Shown: one piece after another, positions 63,222 to 64,000 of the stretch
Position numbering within the stretch: the stretch's first letter is position 1
Layout: every line of letters begins with the position of its first letter
NCBI RefSeq assembly: GCF_009363615.1
Contig: NZ_CP045384.1
Coordinates: 2,788,501-2,852,500 of the forward strand
Origin: Ruegeria sp. THAF33
GTDB taxonomy: Bacteria; Pseudomonadota; Alphaproteobacteria; Rhodobacterales; Rhodobacteraceae
Reading direction: 5' to 3'
DNA length: 64,000 nt
The notes under the pieces: generated by a model
Seen by the model: the letters and a program-made list of their open reading frames with translations, nothing else
What the model was told of the DNA's origin: nothing
Database searches by the model: none
Program-made: the position numbers and the translations under genes

Positions 63222-64000
63222 TCAGGCGCGCAGCCGCTCATTTGCGGGATCCCACAGCGGCTGATCCTCCTGTACCACGGCGCGACACTTTTCGCCGTAG
63301 ATTTCCACCTCGAGCTCGGTGCCCGGGTTGGCCAGATCGGCCTTGATCATGCCCAACGCGACGGACTTGCCGACACGATAGCCCCATGCGCCCGAAGTGG
63401 TCTCGCCCACGATCTGATCGCCCTGCCAGATGCAGGACATGTAAGGCGCATCGCAGTCACCGGCCTCGACGACCAGCGTAACGAAAGACTTCTTCACTCC
63501 ACGCTGCTTTTCGGCCAGCAACGCGGCCTTGCCCGGGAAGTCCTGCGGCTTGTCGAACTTGATGAAGCGCTCCAGCCCACCTTCCAGCAGCGAGTAGTCG
63601 GTGCTCAGATCGCCCTTCCACGCGCGGTATCCCTTTTCGATGCGCAGGCTGTTCAGCGCATACATGCCAAACGGCTTGGCCCCGGCGGCAAGGATCGCGT
63701 CATAGATCGCGGGCATGTGCTCGTTGAGCGCATGCACCTCCCAGCCCAGTTCGCCGGCGAAGGACACGCGGATCAGGTGGGCGGGCTGTCCGGCCACGGT
63801 GGCCGCCTGATGGGTCAGCCAGCCCAGCGAGAGGTCGGCATCGGTCAAGCCCGACAGGATCTCGCGCGATTTCGGCCCGGTCACGATCAGCGTGTCGCGG
63901 GTGGTGGTCACGTCCTCGACGGTGACGCCCGCGGGCATCGCGTTCATCAGGATGTCGCGGTCGTGCCATTGCGCGGTGGCGGCGGTGATCATCACGAAAT
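63222..64000 (-). CDS. Second dimethylglycine dehydrogenase-like flavoprotein, GcvT C-terminal part only
   Basis: About 259 codons of the 3' end are visible; the frame is open to the window edge. The visible part has the GcvT-type landmarks GELGWEVHALNEHM, MYALNSLRIEKGYRAW and GYRVGKSVALG. The paralogue at 57233 carries similar elements. The N-terminal FAD domain should lie outside. The stop at 63222 is 16 bases before the cupin start. Two related flavoproteins in one cluster suggest successive demethylations or different substrates. Confidence 0.85.
   Translation of the reverse strand, partial: FVMITAATAQWHDRDILMNAMPAGVTVEDVTTTRDTLIVTGPKSREILSGLTDADLSLGWLTHQAATVAGQPAHLIRVSFAGELGWEVHALNEHMPAIYDAILAAGAKPFGMYALNSLRIEKGYRAWKGDLSTDYSLLEGGLERFIKFDKPQDFPGKAALLAEKQRGVKKSFVTLVVEAGDCDAPYMSCIWQGDQIVGETTSGAWGYRVGKSVALGMIKADLANPGTELEVEIYGEKCRAVVQEDQPLWDPANERLRA

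Noticed and set aside
1..64000. CRISPR arrays, prophage, insertion sequences or tRNA genes
   Set aside because: No regularly spaced direct repeats, transposase motifs, integrase motifs or tRNA-like T-loops with cloverleaf context were noticed in the intergenic regions. A program scan could still find a tRNA I overlooked.

Overview
The window is a chromosomal segment of a marine alphaproteobacterium of the Rhodobacterales, most likely a Roseobacter-clade organism close to Ruegeria. This is inferred from gene content, not from a search. The pointers are moderately high GC, the cbb3 oxidase/FnrL/hemN arrangement, TrcR, TauR, and sulfoacetaldehyde degradation linked to a SoeABC sulfite dehydrogenase. 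No phage, insertion sequence, CRISPR array, tRNA or rRNA was seen. Coding density is high, and many starts and stops overlap by 4-30 bases.

Region 1 (1-10.9 kb) is a microaerobic module. ccoNOQP encodes cytochrome cbb3 oxidase and ccoG-ccoH-ccoI encode its assembly and copper supply. A universal stress protein, a GlsB-like membrane protein, the regulator FnrL and oxygen-independent coproporphyrinogen oxidase HemN follow. Three FNR-type palindromes (3561, 7425, 9500) sit in front of the three transcription units.

Region 2 (11-26.8 kb) holds an EF-G-like protein with a degraded GTPase domain, a YejABEF peptide transporter and a membrane-anchored cytochrome c. It continues with prephenate dehydratase, a frameshifted chloramphenicol-phosphotransferase-like kinase, NudC, a 5'-nucleotidase-type phosphoesterase, the 4.5S SRP RNA and RsgA.

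Region 3 (26.8-34.7 kb) has a clear cobalamin riboswitch in front of one small cysteine-rich protein of unknown role. Next come a dual-specificity phosphatase, the dnaX-ybaB-recR cluster, a VOC protein, an RNase T2 and the cell-cycle regulator TrcR.

Region 4 (34.7-45.3 kb) starts with an ArsR-controlled COG0701 permease. The sulfonate route follows: tauR, xsc, pta, soeA, soeB and soeC. Together these turn sulfoacetaldehyde into acetyl-CoA and oxidise the released sulfite to sulfate. Taurine import and deamination genes are not in the window.

Region 5 (45.3-57 kb) is mixed housekeeping: dapA, a soluble lytic transglycosylase, an EamA transporter, and the two halves of a split MnmC lying back to back. 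It also has a MaoC/HTD2-type dehydratase, an OmpA lipoprotein, a WYL regulator with paired palindromes, an RluA synthase, an SGNH hydrolase and RarD.

Region 6 (57-64 kb) is one leftward cluster for catabolism of a methylated compound: two dimethylglycine-dehydrogenase-like flavoproteins, a homocysteine methyltransferase, a zinc/quinone-type dehydrogenase, a cupin and a GlxA-type regulator. It runs off the right edge. A dispersed intergenic repeat with a conserved core and GC-rich hairpins appears at 30.8, 43.5, 45.3 and twice at 57.1 kb.
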